Counted from the stretch's first letter, positions 14,701-29,640 are shown. The stretch: 64,000 nt of DNA from Neodontobutis hainanensis (GCA_024349245.1 JALDNG010001007.1:1-64000); one strand, 5' to 3'. The notes: a model not told the origin generated them from the sequence alone. Program-made: numbers and translations.

Positions 14701-17700
14701 ATGGGGGGCTGCTACAAAAATGGCTATTTCCGAATTTTCATAGCTTAAAAAAAAGTTTTCGGGAGAACCAGGCCAGACCCCCTCCACCCCGCGATGTAGT
14801 CCGAGAATGGTGGCCCTTTCTGGGCTTGCGTTGTCAAACTTTTACCGGACCTAGCTGGTTCAAAACAGGACCAAATCGAACCAAAATTGGCAGTTGGCAT
14901 CTACGCATGGGGGGCTACAAAATGGCTATTTCAAAATTTTCATAGCTTGAACTTTTTTTTCGGGAGAACCAGGCCAGACACCCTCTACCCAGTGAAGTGG
15001 TGCGAGAATGGTGGCCCTTTCTGGGCTTGGCTCGTCGGCCATTCACCGGACTTAATCAAAAAAGGACCAAATCGAACCAAAATTTGCAGATGGCATCTAC
15101 GCATGGGGGCTGCTACAAATGGCTATTTCCGAATTTTCATAGCTTGAAAATTTTTTTTCGGAGAACCAGGCCAGACCCCTCCACCCAGTGAAGTAGTCCG
15201 AGAATGGTGCGCCTTTCTGGGCTTGGCTCATTGAGATTTCACCGGACTTAACTTAGTCAAAACAAAACCAAATCGAACCAAAATTAGCAGTTGGCATCTA
15301 CGCATGGGGCTGCTACAAAATGGCTATTTCAAATTTTCATAGCTTTAAAAATTTTTTCCGGAGAACCAGGCCAGACCCCTCCACCCCGTGAAGTAGTCCG
15401 AGAATGGTGGCCCTTTCTGGGCTTACCTTGTCAAATTTTCACCAGGACTTAACTTAGTCAAAAAGGACCAAATCGAACCAAAATTAGCAGTTGGCATCTA
15501 CGCATGGGGGGCTACAAAATGGCTATTTCCAAATTTTCATAGCTTGACTTTCTTTTTTTCGGGAGAACCAGGCCTGACCCCCTCTACCCAGTGAAGTAGT
15601 CCGAGAATGGTGCGCCTTTCTGGGCTTAGCTCATTGGCCTTTCACCGGACTTATATTAGTCAAAAAAGGACCAAATCGAACCAAAAATAGCAGTTAAAAT
15701 CTACGCATGGGGGGCTACAAAATGGCAATTTCCGAATTTTCATAGCTTGAATTTTTTTTTTTCGGGAGAACCAAGCCAGACCCCCTCCACCCCGTGAAGT
15801 AGTCCGAGAATTGTGGCACTTTCTAGGCTTGGCTCGTCGGACTTTCACCGGACTTAACTTAGTCAAAACAAATCGTACCAAAATTAGCAGTTGGCATCTA
15901 CGCATGGGGGGCTACAAAATGGCTATTTCCGAATTTTCATAGCTTGAAAATTTTTTCGGAGAACCAGGCCAGACCCTCTACCCCGTGAAGTAGTCCGAGA
16001 ATGGTGCGCCTTTCTGGGCTTGGCTCTTGGCATTTTCACCGGACTTAACTTGGTTCAAAAAGGACCAAATCGAACCAAAATTGGCAGATTACATCTACGC
16101 ATGGGGTTCTACAAAATGGCTATTTTCAAATTTTAATAGATTGAATTATTTTTTTGGGAGAACCAGGCCAAGACCCTCCACCCAGTGAAGTAGTCCGAGA
16201 ATGGTGCACCTTGCTTGGCGTTGGCCTTTCACCGGACTTAACTGAAATAGTCAAAAAGGACCAAATCAAACCAAAATTGGCAGTTGGCCTCTATGCATGG
16301 GGGGCTACAAAATGGCTATTTTCGAATTTTCATAGCTTGAAAAAAGTTTTTGGAGAACCAGGCCAGACCCTCCACCCGTGAAGTAGTACGAGAATGGTGG
16401 CACTTTCTGGGCTTGGCTGGTCGACCTTTCACCGGACTTAACTCTGGTCAAAACAAAACCAAATCGAACCAAAATTGGCAGTTGGCATCTACGCATGGGG
16501 GCTACAAAATGGCTATTTCAATTTTCATAGCTTGAAAAATTTTTTTCGGGAGAACCAGGCTAGACCCCTCACCCAGTGAAGTAGTCGAGAATGGTGCGCC
16601 TTTCTGGGCTTGGCTCGTCGGCCTTTCACGGACTTAACTTAGTCAAAAAAGGACCAAATCGAACCTAAAATAGCAGTTAGAATCTACGCATGGGGGGCTA
16701 CAAAATGGCTGTTCCTGAATTTTCATAGCTTGAAAAAATTTTTTCGGGAGAACCAGGCCAGACCCTCCACCCAGTGAAGTAGTCGAGAATGGTGCCCTTT
16801 CTGGGCTTGGCTCGTCGACTTTCACCGGACTTAACTTAGTCAAAAAACCAAATCGAACCAAAATTAGCAGTTGGCATCTACGCATGGGGCTACAAAATGG
16901 CTATTTCGAATTTTCATAGCTTGAAAAAATTTTTTTGGGAGAACCAGGCCAGACCCCCCACCCGTGAAGTAGTCCGAGAATGGTGGCACTTTCTGGGCTT
17001 GGCTCGTCGGACTTTCACCGGACTTAACTTAGTCAAAACAAAACAAATCGAACCAAAATTAGCAGTTGGCATCTACGCATGGGGGGCTACAAAATGGCTA
17101 TTTCAAAATTTTCATAGCTTTAAAAAATTTTTATCCGGGGAACCAGGCCAGACCCCCTTCACCCCGTGAAGTAGTCCAAAAATGGTGCGCCTTTCTGGGC
17201 TTGGCTCGTCGGCCTTTCACCAAACTTCACTTAGTCAAAAAAGGACCAAATTGAACCAAAAATAGTAGTTAGAATATACGCATGGGGGGCTACAAAATGG
17301 CTATTTTCGAATTTTCATAGCTTGATTTTCTTTTTTTTCGAGAGAACCAGGCCAGACACCCTCTACCCAGTGAAGTGGTGCAAGAATGGTGCACCTTTCT
17401 GGGCTTGGCTCGTCGGCCTTTCACCGGATTTAACTTAGTCAAAAAAGGACCAAATCGAACCAAAAATAGCATTTGGCATATACGCACGTGGGGCTGCTAC
17501 AAAATGGCTATTTCCGAATTTTCATAGCTTGAAAAAAGTTTTCGGAGAACCAGGCCAGACCCCTCCACCCGTGAAGTAGTCGAGAATGGTGCGCCTTTCT
17601 GGCTTGCTGTCGGCCTTTCACCGGACTTAACTTAGTCAAAACAAAACAAATCGAACCAAAATTCGCAGTTGGCATCTACGCATGGGGGGCTACAAAATAG

Positions 17701-20700
17701 CTATTTCCGAATTTTCATAGCTTGAAAATTTTTTTTTCCGGGGAACCAGGCCAGACCCCCTTCACCCCGTTAAGTAGACCAAGAATGGTGCCCCTTTCTG
17801 GGCTTGGCTCGTCGGCCTTTCACCGGACTTAACTTAGACAAAAAAGGACCAAATCGAACCAAAATTATCAGTTGGCATCTACGCATGGGGGGCTTCAAAT
17901 TGGCTATTTCCGAATTTTCATAGCTTAATTTTGTTTTTCGGGAGAACCATGCCAGACCCCCTCTACCCAGGTAAGTGGTGCGAGATTGGTGGCCTTTCTG
18001 GACTTGGCTCGTCGAGCCTTTCACCGGATTTAACTTAGTCAAAAAAGGACTAAATCGAACCAAAAATAGCATTTGGCATCTACGCATGGGGTTCTACAAA
18101 ATGGCTATTTCCGAATTTTCATAGCTTGAAAAAATTGTTTTCGGGAGAACCAGGCTAGACCCCCTCCACCCCGTGAAGTAGTCCGAGAATGGTGCGCCTT
18201 TCTGGGCTTGGCTCGTAGGATTTTCACCGGACTTAACTTGGTCAAAAGGACCAAATCGAACCAAAATTGGCAGTTGGCATCTACGCATGGGGCTGCTACA
18301 AATGGCTATTTCAATTTTCATAGCTTGAAAAAATTTTTTCGGGAGAACCAGGCTAGACCCCCTCCACCTCGTGAAGTAGTCCGAGAATGGTGCGCCTTTC
18401 TGGGCTTGGCTCGTTGGCCTTTCACCGGACTTAAATAGTCAAAAAGGACCAAATCGAACCAAAATTGGCAGATGGCATCTACGCATGGGGCTCTACAAAA
18501 TGGTTATTTCCGAATTTTCATAGCTTGAAAAATTTTTTTCGGGAGAACCAGGCTAGACCCCCTCCACCCAGTGAAGTAGTCCGAGAATGGTGCACCTTTC
18601 TGGGCTTGGCTCGTCGGCCTTTCACGGACTTAACTTAGTCAAAAGGACCAAATCAAACCAAAATTGGCAGTTGGCCTCTATGCATGGGGGGCTACAAAAT
18701 GGCTATTTCCGAATTTTCATAGCTTGAAAAAATTTTTTATCGGGAGAACCAGGCCAGACCCCCTCCACCCCGTGAAGTAGTCGAGAATGGTGGCCCTTTC
18801 TGGGCTTGGCTTGTCAAATTTTTACCGGACTTAACTTAGTTCAAAAAGGACCAAATCGAACCAAAATTGGTAGTTGGCATCTACGCATGGGGGGCTACAA
18901 AATGGCTATTTCCGAATTTTCATAGCTTGAATTTTTTTTTTTTCCGGAGAACCAGGCCTGACACCCTCTACCCAGTGAAGTGGTGCGAGAATGGTGCCCC
19001 TTTCTGGGCTTGGCTCGTCGGCCTTTCACCGGACTTAGTCAAAAAAGGACCAAATCGAACCAAAATTTGCAGTTGGCATCTACGCATGGGGGCTACAAAA
19101 TGGTAATTTCCGAATTTTTATAGCTTGAATTTTTTTTTTCGGGAAAACCAGGCCAGACCCCCTCTACCCAGTGAAGTGGTGCGAGAATGGTGCGCCTTTC
19201 TGGGCTTGGCTCGTCGAGCATTTCACCGGACTTAACTTAGTCAAAAAAGGACCAAATCGAACCAAAAATAGCATTTGGCATCTACGCATGGGGGCTGCTA
19301 CAAAATGGCTATTTCCGAATTTTCATAGCTTAAAAAAAAGTTTTCGGTAGAACCAGGCCAGACCCCCTCCACCCCGCGATGTAGTCCGAGAATGGTGGCC
19401 CTTTCTGGGCTTGCCTTGTCAAATTTTTACCGGACCTATCTGGTTCAAAAAAGGATCAAATCGAACCAAAATTGGCAATTGGCATCTACGCATGGGCGGC
19501 TACAAAATGGCTATTTCCAAATTTTCATAGCTTGAAAAAACTTTTTCGGGAGAACCAGGCCAGACCCTCTCACCCAGTGAAGTAGTCCGAGAATGGTGCA
19601 CCTTTCTGGGCTTGGCTCATCGGCCTTTCACCGGACTTAACTTAGTCAAAAAGGACCAAATCGAACCAAAAATAGCATTTGGCATCTACGCATGGGGCTG
19701 CTACAAAATGGCTATTTCCGAATTTTCATAGCTTGAAAAATTTTTTCGGGAGAACCAGGCCAGACCCCTCCACCCAGTGAAGTAGTACGAGAATGGTGGC
19801 CCTTTCTGGGCTTGGCCTTGTCAAATTTTCACCGGACCCTTAACTGGTCAAAAAGGATCAAATCGAACCAAAATTGGCAGTTGGCATCTACGCATGGGGC
19901 TACAAAATGGCTATTTCTGAATTTTCATAGCTTGACTTTTTTTTCTGGAGAACCAGGCCTAGACCCTTCACCCCGTGAAGTAGTCCGAGAATGGTGCGCC
20001 TTTCTGGGCTTGGCTCGTTGGCCTTTCACCGGACTTGAAATAGTCAAAAAGGACCAAATCGAACCAAAAATAGCAGTTTGGCATCTCTACGCATGGGGGC
20101 TACAAAATGGCTATTTCGAATTTTCATAGCTTGAAAAAATTTTATTTTTCGAGAGAACCAGGCCAGACCCCTCACCCAGTGAAGTGGTGCGAGAATGGTG
20201 CCCTTTCTGGGCTTGGCTCGTCGACCTTTCACCGGACTTAACTTAGTCAAAAAGGACCAAATCGAACCAAAATTAGCAGTTGGCATCTACGCATGGGGGC
20301 TACAAAATGGCTATTTCGAATTTTTTTCTTTTTCGGGAGAACCAGGCCAGACCCCTACACCCGTGAAGTAGTCGAGAATGGTGCGCCTTTCTGGGCTTGG
20401 CTCGTCGGCCTTTTCACCGGACTTAACTGAGTCAAAAAGACCAAATCGAACCAAAATTGGCAGTTGGCATCTACGCATGGGGCTACAAAATGGCTATTTC
20501 CGAATTTTTATAGCTTGAAAAATTTTTTTCGGGAGAACCAGGCAAGACCCCCTCCACCTCGTGAAGTAGTCCGAGAATGGTGCGCCTTTCTGGGCTTGGC
20601 TCGTAGGATTTTCACCAAAGTTAACTTATTCAAAAAAGGACCAAATCAAACCAAAATTGGCAGTTGGCCTCTATGCATGGGGCGCTACAAAATGGTTATT

Positions 20701-23000
20701 TTCGAAATTTCATAGCTTGAAATAAACTTTTTCGGAGAACCAGGCCAGACCCCCTTCACCCAGTGAAGTAGGTGCGAGAATGGTGCACCTTTCTGGGCTT
20801 GGCTGGCCTTTCACCGGACTTAACTTATTCAAAAAAGGACCAAATCAAACCAAAATTGGCAGTTGGCCTCTATGCATGGGGGGCTACAAAATGGCTATTT
20901 CCGAATTTTCATTGCTTAAAAAAAAATTTCGGGAGAACCAGGCAAGACCCCTCCACCCGTGAAGTAGTCGAGAATGGTGGCACCTTTCTGGGCTTGGCTC
21001 GTCGGCCTTTCACCGGACTTAACTTAGTCAAAACAAATCGAACCAAAATTGGCAGTTGGCATCTACGCATGGGGCTACAAAATGGCTATTTCCGAATTTT
21101 CATAGCTTGAAAATTTTTTCGGAGAACCAGGCCAGACCCCCTTCACCCGTGAAGTAGTCCGAGAATGGTGCCACCTTTCTGGGCTTGGCTCACGGATTTC
21201 ACGGACTTAACTTAATAGTCAAAAAGGACCAAATCAAACCAAAATAGCAGTTGGCATCTACGCATGGGGGGCTACAAAATGGCTATTTCCGAATTTTCAT
21301 AGCTTGAATTTTTTTTTTTTCGGGAGAACCAGGCCTGACCCCCTCTATCCAGTGAAGTGGTGCGAGAATGGTGCGCCTTTCTGGGCTTGGCTCGTCGGCA
21401 TTTCACCGGACTTAACTTAGAAAAAAAAGGGCCAAATCGAACCAAAATTAGCAGTTGCCATCTACGCATGGGGGGCTGCTACAAAATGGCAATTTCCTGA
21501 ATTTTCATAGCTTGAAAAAAAGTTTTCGGGAGAACCAGGCCAGACCCCCTCCACCCAGTGAAGTAGTCCGAGAATGGTGCACCTTTCTGGGCTTGGCTCG
21601 TCGGATTTTCACCGGACTTAACTTGGTCAAAAAAAACCAAATCAAACCAAAATTGGCAGTTGGCCTCTATGCATGGGGGCTACAAAATGGCTATTTCCGA
21701 ATTTTCATAGCTTGAAAAATTTTTTTTCGGGAGAACCAGGCCAGACCCCCTCTACCCAGTGAAGTAGTGCCGAGAATGGTGCGCCTTTCTGGGCTTGGCT
21801 CGTCGGCATTTCACCGGACTTAACTTAGTCAAAAAAGGACCAAATCGAACCAAAAATAGCATTTGGCATCTACGCATGGGGGGCTGCTACAAAAATGGCT
21901 ATTTCCGAATTTTCATAGCTTAAAAAAAAGTTTTCGGGAGAACCAGGCCAGACCCCACCCCGCGATGTAGTCCGAGAATGGTGGCCCTTTCTGGGCTTGG
22001 CTTGTCATTTTCACGGACTTAACTGGTTCAAAACAGGACCAAATCGAACCAAAATTGGCGGTTGGCATCTACGCATGGGGGGCTACAAAATGGCTATTTC
22101 AAAATTTTCATAGCTTGAACTTTTTTTTTTTGAGAGAACCAGGCCAGACACCCTCTACCCAGTGAAGTGGTGCGAGAATGGTGGCCCTTTCTGGGCTTGG
22201 CTCGTCGAGCATTTCACCGGACTTAACTTAGTCAAAAAGGACCAAATCGAACCAAAAATAGCAGTTGGCATCTACGCATGGGGGCTACAAAATGGCTATT
22301 TCGAATTTTCATAGCTTGAAATTTTTTTCGGAGAACCAGGCCAGACCCCTCCACCCAGTGAAGTAGTCCGAGAATGGTGGCCCTTTCTGGGCTTGGCTTG
22401 TTAAATTTTCACCGGACTTAACTTAGTCAAAAGGACCAAATCGAACCAAAATTGGCAGTTGGCATCTACGCATGGGGCTGCTACAAAATGGCTATTTCGA
22501 ATTTTCATAGCTTGAAAAATTTTTTTCGAGAGAACCAGGCCAGACCCCCTCCACCCAGTGAAGTGGTCCGAGAATGGTGGCCCTTTCTGGGCTTGGCTTG
22601 TCGGATTTTTACCGGACTTAACTTAGTCAAAAAGGACCAAATCAACCAAAATTGGCAGTTGGCATCTACGCATGGGGGCTACAAAATGGCTATTTCAAAT
22701 TTTCATAGCTTGAAAAATTTTTCGGGAGAACCAGGCCAGACCCCTCACCCAGTGAAGTAGTCCGAGAATGGTGCACCTTTCTGGGCTTGGCTCGTTGGCC
22801 TTTCACCGGACTTAACTTAGTCAAAAAGGACCAAATCAACCAAAAAGCATTTGGCATCTATGCATGGGGCTGCTACAAAATGGCTATTTCCGAATTTTCA
22901 TAGCTTGAAAAATTTTTTCGGAGAACCAGGCCAGACCCCCTTCACCCCGTGAAGTAGTTCGAGAATGGTGCGCCTTTCTGGGCTTGGCTTGTCGGCATTT
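2800..23000 (+). other. Satellite segment with contracted homopolymers
   Basis: Within this segment many monomers are 5-14 bases shorter than the 204-bp units at 0.9-2.4 kb and 34-37 kb. The losses are mostly single bases in runs: the GGGGGG after CGCAT becomes GGGG or GGGGG, AAAAAA before GGACC becomes AAAAA, TTTCCG becomes TTTCG, GACCCCC becomes GACCCC, and AGTCCGAG becomes AGTCGAG. Full-length and contracted monomers are interspersed, and the edges are approximate. The pattern suits uncorrected long-read consensus in unpolishable repeats, although real divergence also exists here. Confidence 0.55.
13858..14229 (+). repeat. Two-monomer satellite block, copy 1 (matches 32,303-32,676)
   Basis: This ~370-bp block carries distinctive variants in the same order as 32,303-32,676: GCAGATGGC, GGGGCTCTACAAAATGGTTATTTTCG, CATAGATTG, GGCTAGACC, then AAAAACCCAAATCAAACC, GGCCTCTATGCATG, CATTGCTTAAAA and GGCAAGACC. 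Sharing of rare variants in phase shows block-level duplication about 18.4 kb apart rather than independent monomer mutation. Related fragments occur near 5.3-6.0, 8.7-8.9, 11.4-11.95, 18.4-18.7 and 20.6-20.9 kb. Confidence 0.8.
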
Positions 23001-26000
23001 CATTGGACTTAACTTAGTCAAAACAAAACAAATCAAACCAAAATTAGCAGTTGGCATCTACGCATGGGGGGCTACAAAATGGCTATTTCCGAATTTTCAT
23101 AGCTTAAAAATTTTTTCGGGAGAACCAGGCCAGACCCCTCCACCCAGTGAAGTAGTTGAGAATGGTGCGCCTTTCTGGGCTTGGCGTTGTCAAACTTTTC
23201 ACCGGACTTAACTGTCAAAAAGGACCAAATCGAACCAAAATTTGCAGATGGCATCTACGCATGGGGGCTACAAAATGGTAATTTCTGAATTTTTATAGCT
23301 TGAATTTTTTTTTTCGGGAAAACCAGGCCAGACCCCCTCTACCCAGTGAAGTGGTGCGAGAATGGTGCGCCTTTCTGGGCTTGGCTCATTGAGCATTTCA
23401 CCGGACTTAACTTAGTCAAAAAAGGACCAAATCGAACCAAAAATAGCATTTGGCATCTACGCATGGGGGGCTGCTACAAAATGGCTATTTCCGAATTTTC
23501 ATAGCTTGAAAAAAAGTTTTCGGGAGAACCAGGCCAGACCCTCCACCCCGCGATGTAGTCCGAGAATGGTGGCCCATTCTGGGCTTACCTTGTCAAATTT
23601 TTACCAGACCTAGCTGTTTCAAAAAAGGACCAAATCGAACCAAAATTGGCAGTTGGCACCTACGCATCGGGGGCTACAAAATGGCTATTTCCGAATTTTC
23701 ATAGCTTGACTTTTTTTTTTTCGGGAGAACCAGGCCTGACCCCCTTCACCCCGTGAAGTAGTCCAAGAATGGTGCACCTTTCTGGGCTTGGCTCGTCGGC
23801 CTTTCACCGGACTTAACTTAGTCAAAAAAGGACCAAATCGAACCAAAAATAGCAGTTAGAATCTACGCATGGGGCGCTACAAAATGGCTATTTCCGAATT
23901 TTCATAGCTTGAATTTTTTTTTCGAGAGAGAACCAGGCCAGACACCCTCTACCCAGTGAAGAAGTGCGAGAATGGTGCACCTTTCTGGGCTTGGCTTGTC
24001 GGCCTTTCACCGGATTTAACTTAGTCAAAAAAGGACCAAATCGAACCAAAAATAGCATTTGGCATATACGCACGGGGGACTGCTACAAAATGGCTATTTC
24101 CGAAATTTCATAGCTTGAAAATTTTTTTTTCCGGGGAACCAGGCCAAACCCCCTTCACCCCGTGAAGTAGTCCGAGAATGGTGCGCCTTTCTGGGCTTGG
24201 CTCGTCAGACTTTCACCGGACTTAACTTAGTCAAAAAAGGACCAAATCAAACCAAAAATAGCAGTTAGAATCTACGCATGGGGCGCCACAAAATGGCTAT
24301 TTCCGAATTTTCATAGCTTGAATTTTTTTTTTTCGGGAGAACCAAGCCAGACCCCCTCCACCCCGTGAAGTAGTCCGAGAATTGTGGCACTTTCTAGGCT
24401 TGGCTCGTCGGACTTTCACCGGACTTAACTTAGTCAAAACAAATCGTACCAAAATTAGCAGTTGGCATCTACGCATGGGGGGCTACAAAATGGCTATTTC
24501 CGAATTTTCATAGCTTGAAAATTTTTTTTTCAGGAGAATCAGGCCAGACCCGCTCTACCAAGGAAAGTGGTGCGAGAATAATGCGCCTTTCTGGGCTTGG
24601 CTCGTTGGCATTTCACCGGACTTAATTTAGTCAAAGAAGGGCCAAATCAAACCAAAATTAGCAGTTGGCATCTACGCATGGGGGCTAAAAAATGGCAATT
24701 TCCAAATTTTCATTGCTTGAATTATTTTTTTTTGGGAGAACCAGGCCAAACCCCTCCACCCTGCGAAGTAGTCCGAGAATGGTGGCCCTTTCTGGGCTTG
24801 CCTTGTCGACGTTTTACCGGATCTATCTGGTTCAAAAAAGGACCAAATCAAACCAAAATTGGCAGTTGGCATCTACGCATGGGGGGCTACAAAATGGCTA
24901 TTTCTGATTTTTCATAGCTTGAAGAAAAGTTTTTTGGAGAACCAGGCCAGACCCCCTCCAGCCCGTAAAGTACTACTAGAATGGTGGCCCTTTCTGGGCT
25001 TGCCTTGTAGGATTTTTACCGGACTTAACTCTGGTTCAAAAAAGGACCAAATCGAACCAAAATTGCAGTTGGCATCTACGCATGGGGGCTACAAAATGGC
25101 TATTTCCGAATTTTCATAGCTTGAAAAATTTTTCGGGAGAACCAGGCCAGACCCTCCACCCAGTGAAGTAGTACGAGAATGGTGCGCCTTTCTGGGCTTG
25201 GCTTGTAGGATTTTCACCGGACTTAACTGGTTCAAAAAGGACCAAATCGAACCAAAATTGGCAGTGGCATCTACGCATGGGGGCTACAAAATGGCTATTT
25301 CGAATTTTCATAGCTTGAAAAATTTTTTCGGAGAACCAGGCCAGACCCCTCCACCCCGCGATGTAGTCCGAGAATGGTAGCCCTTTCTGGGCTTGCCTTG
25401 TCAAACTTTTACCGGACCTAGCTGGTTCAAAAAAGGACCAAATCGAAGCAAAATTGGCAGCTGGCATCTACGCATTGGGGGCTACAAAATGGCTATTTCC
25501 GAATTTTCATAGCTTGAATTTTTTTCGGAGAACCAGGCCAGACCCCTCCACCCGTGAAGTAGTCCGAGAATGGTGCACCTTTCTGGGCTTGGCCTTGTCG
25601 TTTTCACCGGACTTAGCTGGTTCAAAAAGCACCAAATCGAACCAAAATTGGCAGTTGGCATCTACGCATGGGGGATACAAAATGGCTATTTCCAAACTTT
25701 TATAGCTTGAATTTTTTTTTTTCTGGAGAACCAGGCCAGACCCCTTTCACCCCGTGAAGTAGTACGAGAATGGTGCACCTTTCTGGGCTTGGCTCGTTGG
25801 CCTTTCACCGGACTTAACTTGGTCAAAAAGACCAAATCGAACCAAAATTGGCAGTTGGCATCTACGCATGGGGGGCTACAAAATGGCTATTTCCAATTTT
25901 CATAGCTTGAAAAATTTTTTTTCAGGAGAACCAGGCCAGACCCCTCCACCCAGTGAAGTAGGTGAGAATGGTGCGCCTTTCTGGGCTTGGCTCGTCGGAT

Positions 26001-29000
26001 TTCACCGGACTTAACTTTATAGTCAAAAAGGACCAAATCAAACCAAAATTGGCAGTTGGCATCTACGCATGGGGGGCTACAAAATGGCTATTTCCGAATT
26101 TTTATAGCTTGAATTTTTTTTTTTCAGGAGAATCAGGCCAGACCCCCTCTACCCAGTGAAGTGGTGAGAGGATGCTGCGCCTTTCTGGGCTTGGCTCGTC
26201 GGCCTTTCACCAGACTTAATTTATTCAAAAAAAGGACCAAATCGAACCGAAATTCGCAGTTGGCATCTACGCATGGGGGGCTACAAAATGGTAATTTCCA
26301 AATTTTTATAGCTTGAATTTATTTTTTTCGGGAGAACCAGGCCAGACCCCTTTCACCCCGTGAAGTAGTACGAGAATGGTGGCCCTTTCTGGGCTTGGCT
26401 CGTTGGCCTTTTTAACCGGACTTGAAATAGTCAAAAAAGGACCAAATCAAACCAAAAATAGCATTTGGCATCTACGCATGGGGGGCTGCTATAAAATGGC
26501 TATTTCCGAATTTTCATAGCTTGAAAAAAAGTTTTCGCGAGAACCAGGCCAGACCCCCTCCACCCCACGATGTAGTCCCAGAATGGTGGCCCTTTCTGGG
26601 CTTGGCTCAGGATTTTCACGGACTTAACTGGTTCAAAAAGGACCAAATTGAACCAAAATTGGCAGTTGGCATCTACGCATGGGGGCTGCTACAAAATGGC
26701 TATTTCCGAATTTTCATAGCTTGAAAAATTTTTTTTCGGGAGAACCAGGCTAGACCCCCTCCACCTCGTGAAGTAGTCCGAGAATGGTGCGCCTTTCTGG
26801 GCTTGGCTCGTAGGATTTTCACCGGACTTAACTTAGTCAAAAAGGACCAAATCGAACCAAAATTAGCAGTTGGCATCTACGCATGGGGTTCTACAAAATG
26901 GCTATTTTCAAATTTTCATAGATTGAAAAATTTTTTTTCGGGAGAACCAGGCTAGACCCCCTCCACCCAGTGAAGTAGTCCGAGAATGGTGCACCTTTCT
27001 GGGCTTGGCTCGTCGGATTTTCACCGGACTTAACTTAGTCAAAAAGGACCAAATCAAACCAAAAATAGCAGTTGGCATCTACGCATGGGGGGCTACAAAA
27101 TGGCTATTTCCGAATTTTCATAGCTTAAAAAATTTTTTTCGGGAGAACCAGGCCAGACCCCTCCACCCATGTAGTCGAGAATGGTGGCCCTTTCTGGGCT
27201 TGGCTTGTCGGCCTTTCACGGACTTAACTTAGTCAAAAAGGACCAAATCGAACCAAAATTGGCAGTTGGCATCTACGCATGGGGGCTGCTACAAAATGGC
27301 TATTTCCGAATTTTCATAGCTTGAAAAATTTTTCGGAGAACCAGGCCTGACCCCCTCCACCCAGTGAAGTAGTACGAGAATGGTGCACCTTTCTGGGCTT
27401 GGCTCGTCGGCCTTTTACCGGACTTAGTCAAAAAAGGACCAAATCGAACCAAAATTGGCAGTTGGCATCTACGCATGGGGGGCTACAAAATGGCTATTTC
27501 TGAATTTTCATAGCTTGACTTTCTTTTTTTCTGGAGAACCAGGCCTGACCCCCTCCACCCAGTGAAGTAGTACGAGAATGGTGCACCTTTCTGGGCTTGG
27601 CTCGTCGGCCTTTTACCGGACTTAGTCAAAAAAGGACCAAATCGAACCAAAAATAGCAGTTGGCATCTACGCATGGGGTGCTGCTACAAAATGGCTATTT
27701 CTGAATTTTCATATCTTAAAAAAAAGTTTTCGAGAGAACCAGGCCAGACCCCCTCCACCCCGCGATGTAGTACGAGAATGGTGGCCCTTTCTGGGCTTAC
27801 CTTGTCAAATTTTTACCGGCCCTTACTGGTTCAAAAAAGGATCAAATCGAACCAAAATTGGCAGTTTGCATCTACGCATGGGGGGCTACAAAATGGCTAT
27901 TTCTGAATTTTCATAGCTTAAAATAAACTTTTTCGGGAGAGCCTGGCCAGACCCCCTTCACCCCGTGAAGTAGTGCGAGAATGGTGCACCTTTCTGGTCT
28001 TGGCTCATCGGCCTTTCACCAGACTTAACTTAGTCAAAAAAGGACCAAATCGAACCAAAAATAGCATTTGGCATCCACGCATGGGGGGCTGCTACAAAAT
28101 GGCTATTTCCGAATTTTCATAGCTTAAAAAATTTTTTTCGGGAGAACCAGGCCAGACCCCCTCCACCCCGCGATGTAGTACGAGAATGGTGGCCCTTTCT
28201 GGGCTTACCTTGTCAAATTTTTACCGGCCCTTACTGGTTCAAAAAAGGATCAAATCGAACCAAAATTGGCAGTTTGCATCTACGCATGGGGGGCTACAAA
28301 ATGGCTATTTCTGAATTTTCATAGCTTGACTTTCTTTTTTTCTGGAGAACCAGGCCTGACCCCCTCTACCCAGTGAAGTAGTACGAGAATGGTGCACCTT
28401 TCTGGGCTTGGCTCGTTGGCCTTTCACCGGACTTGAAATAGTCATAAAAAGGACCAAATCAAACCAAAAATAGCATTTGGCATCTACGCATGGGGGGCTG
28501 CTACAAAATGGCTATTTCCGAATTTTCATAGCTTGAAAAAAAGTTTTCGGGAGAACCAGGCCAGACCCCCCCCACCCCGTGAAGTCGTACGAGAATGGTG
28601 GCACTTTCTGGGCTTGGCTCGTCGGCTTTTACCGGACTTAACTTAGTCAAAAAAGGACCAAATCGAAACAAATTTAGCAGTTGGCATCTACGCATGGGGG
28701 GCTACTAAACGGGTATTTTTGAATTTTCATAGCTTGACTTTCTTTTTTTCGGGAGAACCAGGCCTGACCCCCTCTACCCAGTGAAGTGGTGCGAGAATGG
28801 TGCGCCTTTCTGGGCTTGGCTCGTTGGCCTTTCACCGGACTTAGTCAAAAAAGAACCAAATCGAACCAAAATTTGCAGTTGGCATCTACGCATGGGAGGC
28901 TACAAAATGGTAATTTCCGAATTTTCATAGCTTGAATTTTTTTTTTCAAGAGAACCAGGCCAGACACCCTCTACCCAGTGAAGTGGTGCGAGAATGGTGC

Positions 29001-29100
29001 ACCTTTCTGGGCTTGGCTTTTTCGGCCTTTCACCGCACTTAACTTAGTCGAAAAAAAACCAAATCAAACCAAAATTGGCAGTTGGCATCTACGCATGGGG

Positions 29101-29640
29101 GGCTACAAAATGGCTATTTCTGAAATTTCATAGCTTGAAATAAACTTTTTTCGGAAGAGCCAGGCCAGACCCCCTTCACCCCGTGAAGTAGTACGAGAAT
29201 GGTGCACCTTTCTGGGCTTGGCTTGTCGGCCTTTTCACCGGACTTAACTTAGTAAAAAAACAAATCAAACCAAAATTGGCAGTTGGCATCTACGCATGGG
29301 GGGCTACAAAATGGCTATTTCTGAATTTTCATAGCTTGAAATAAACTTTTTTCGGAAGAGCCAGGCCAGACCCCCTTCACCCCGTGAAGTAGTACGAGAA
29401 TGGTGCACCTTTCTGGGCTTGGCTTTTTCGGCCTTTCACCGGACTTAACTTAGTCAAAAAAAAAACAAATCAAACCAAAATTGGCAGTTGGCATCTACGC
29501 ATGGGGGGCTACAAAATGGCTATTTCTGAATTTTCATAGCTTGAAATAAACTTTTTTCGGAAGAGCCAGGCCAGACCCCCTTCACCCCGTGAAGTAGTAC
29601 GAGAATGGTGCACCTTTCTGGGCTTGGCTCATTGGTCTTT
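29101..29640 (+). repeat. Run of three near-identical satellite monomers
   Basis: Three successive units start with GGCTACAAAATGG at 29,101, 29,302 and 29,507. They share the rare variant TTGAAATAAACTTTTTTCGG followed by AAGAGCCAGG. They differ mainly in the region after TTGGCTT and in A-run length. This is the clearest recent local expansion of a single monomer type in the array. The same variant also appears singly near 27,910 and 36,405. Confidence 0.75.
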
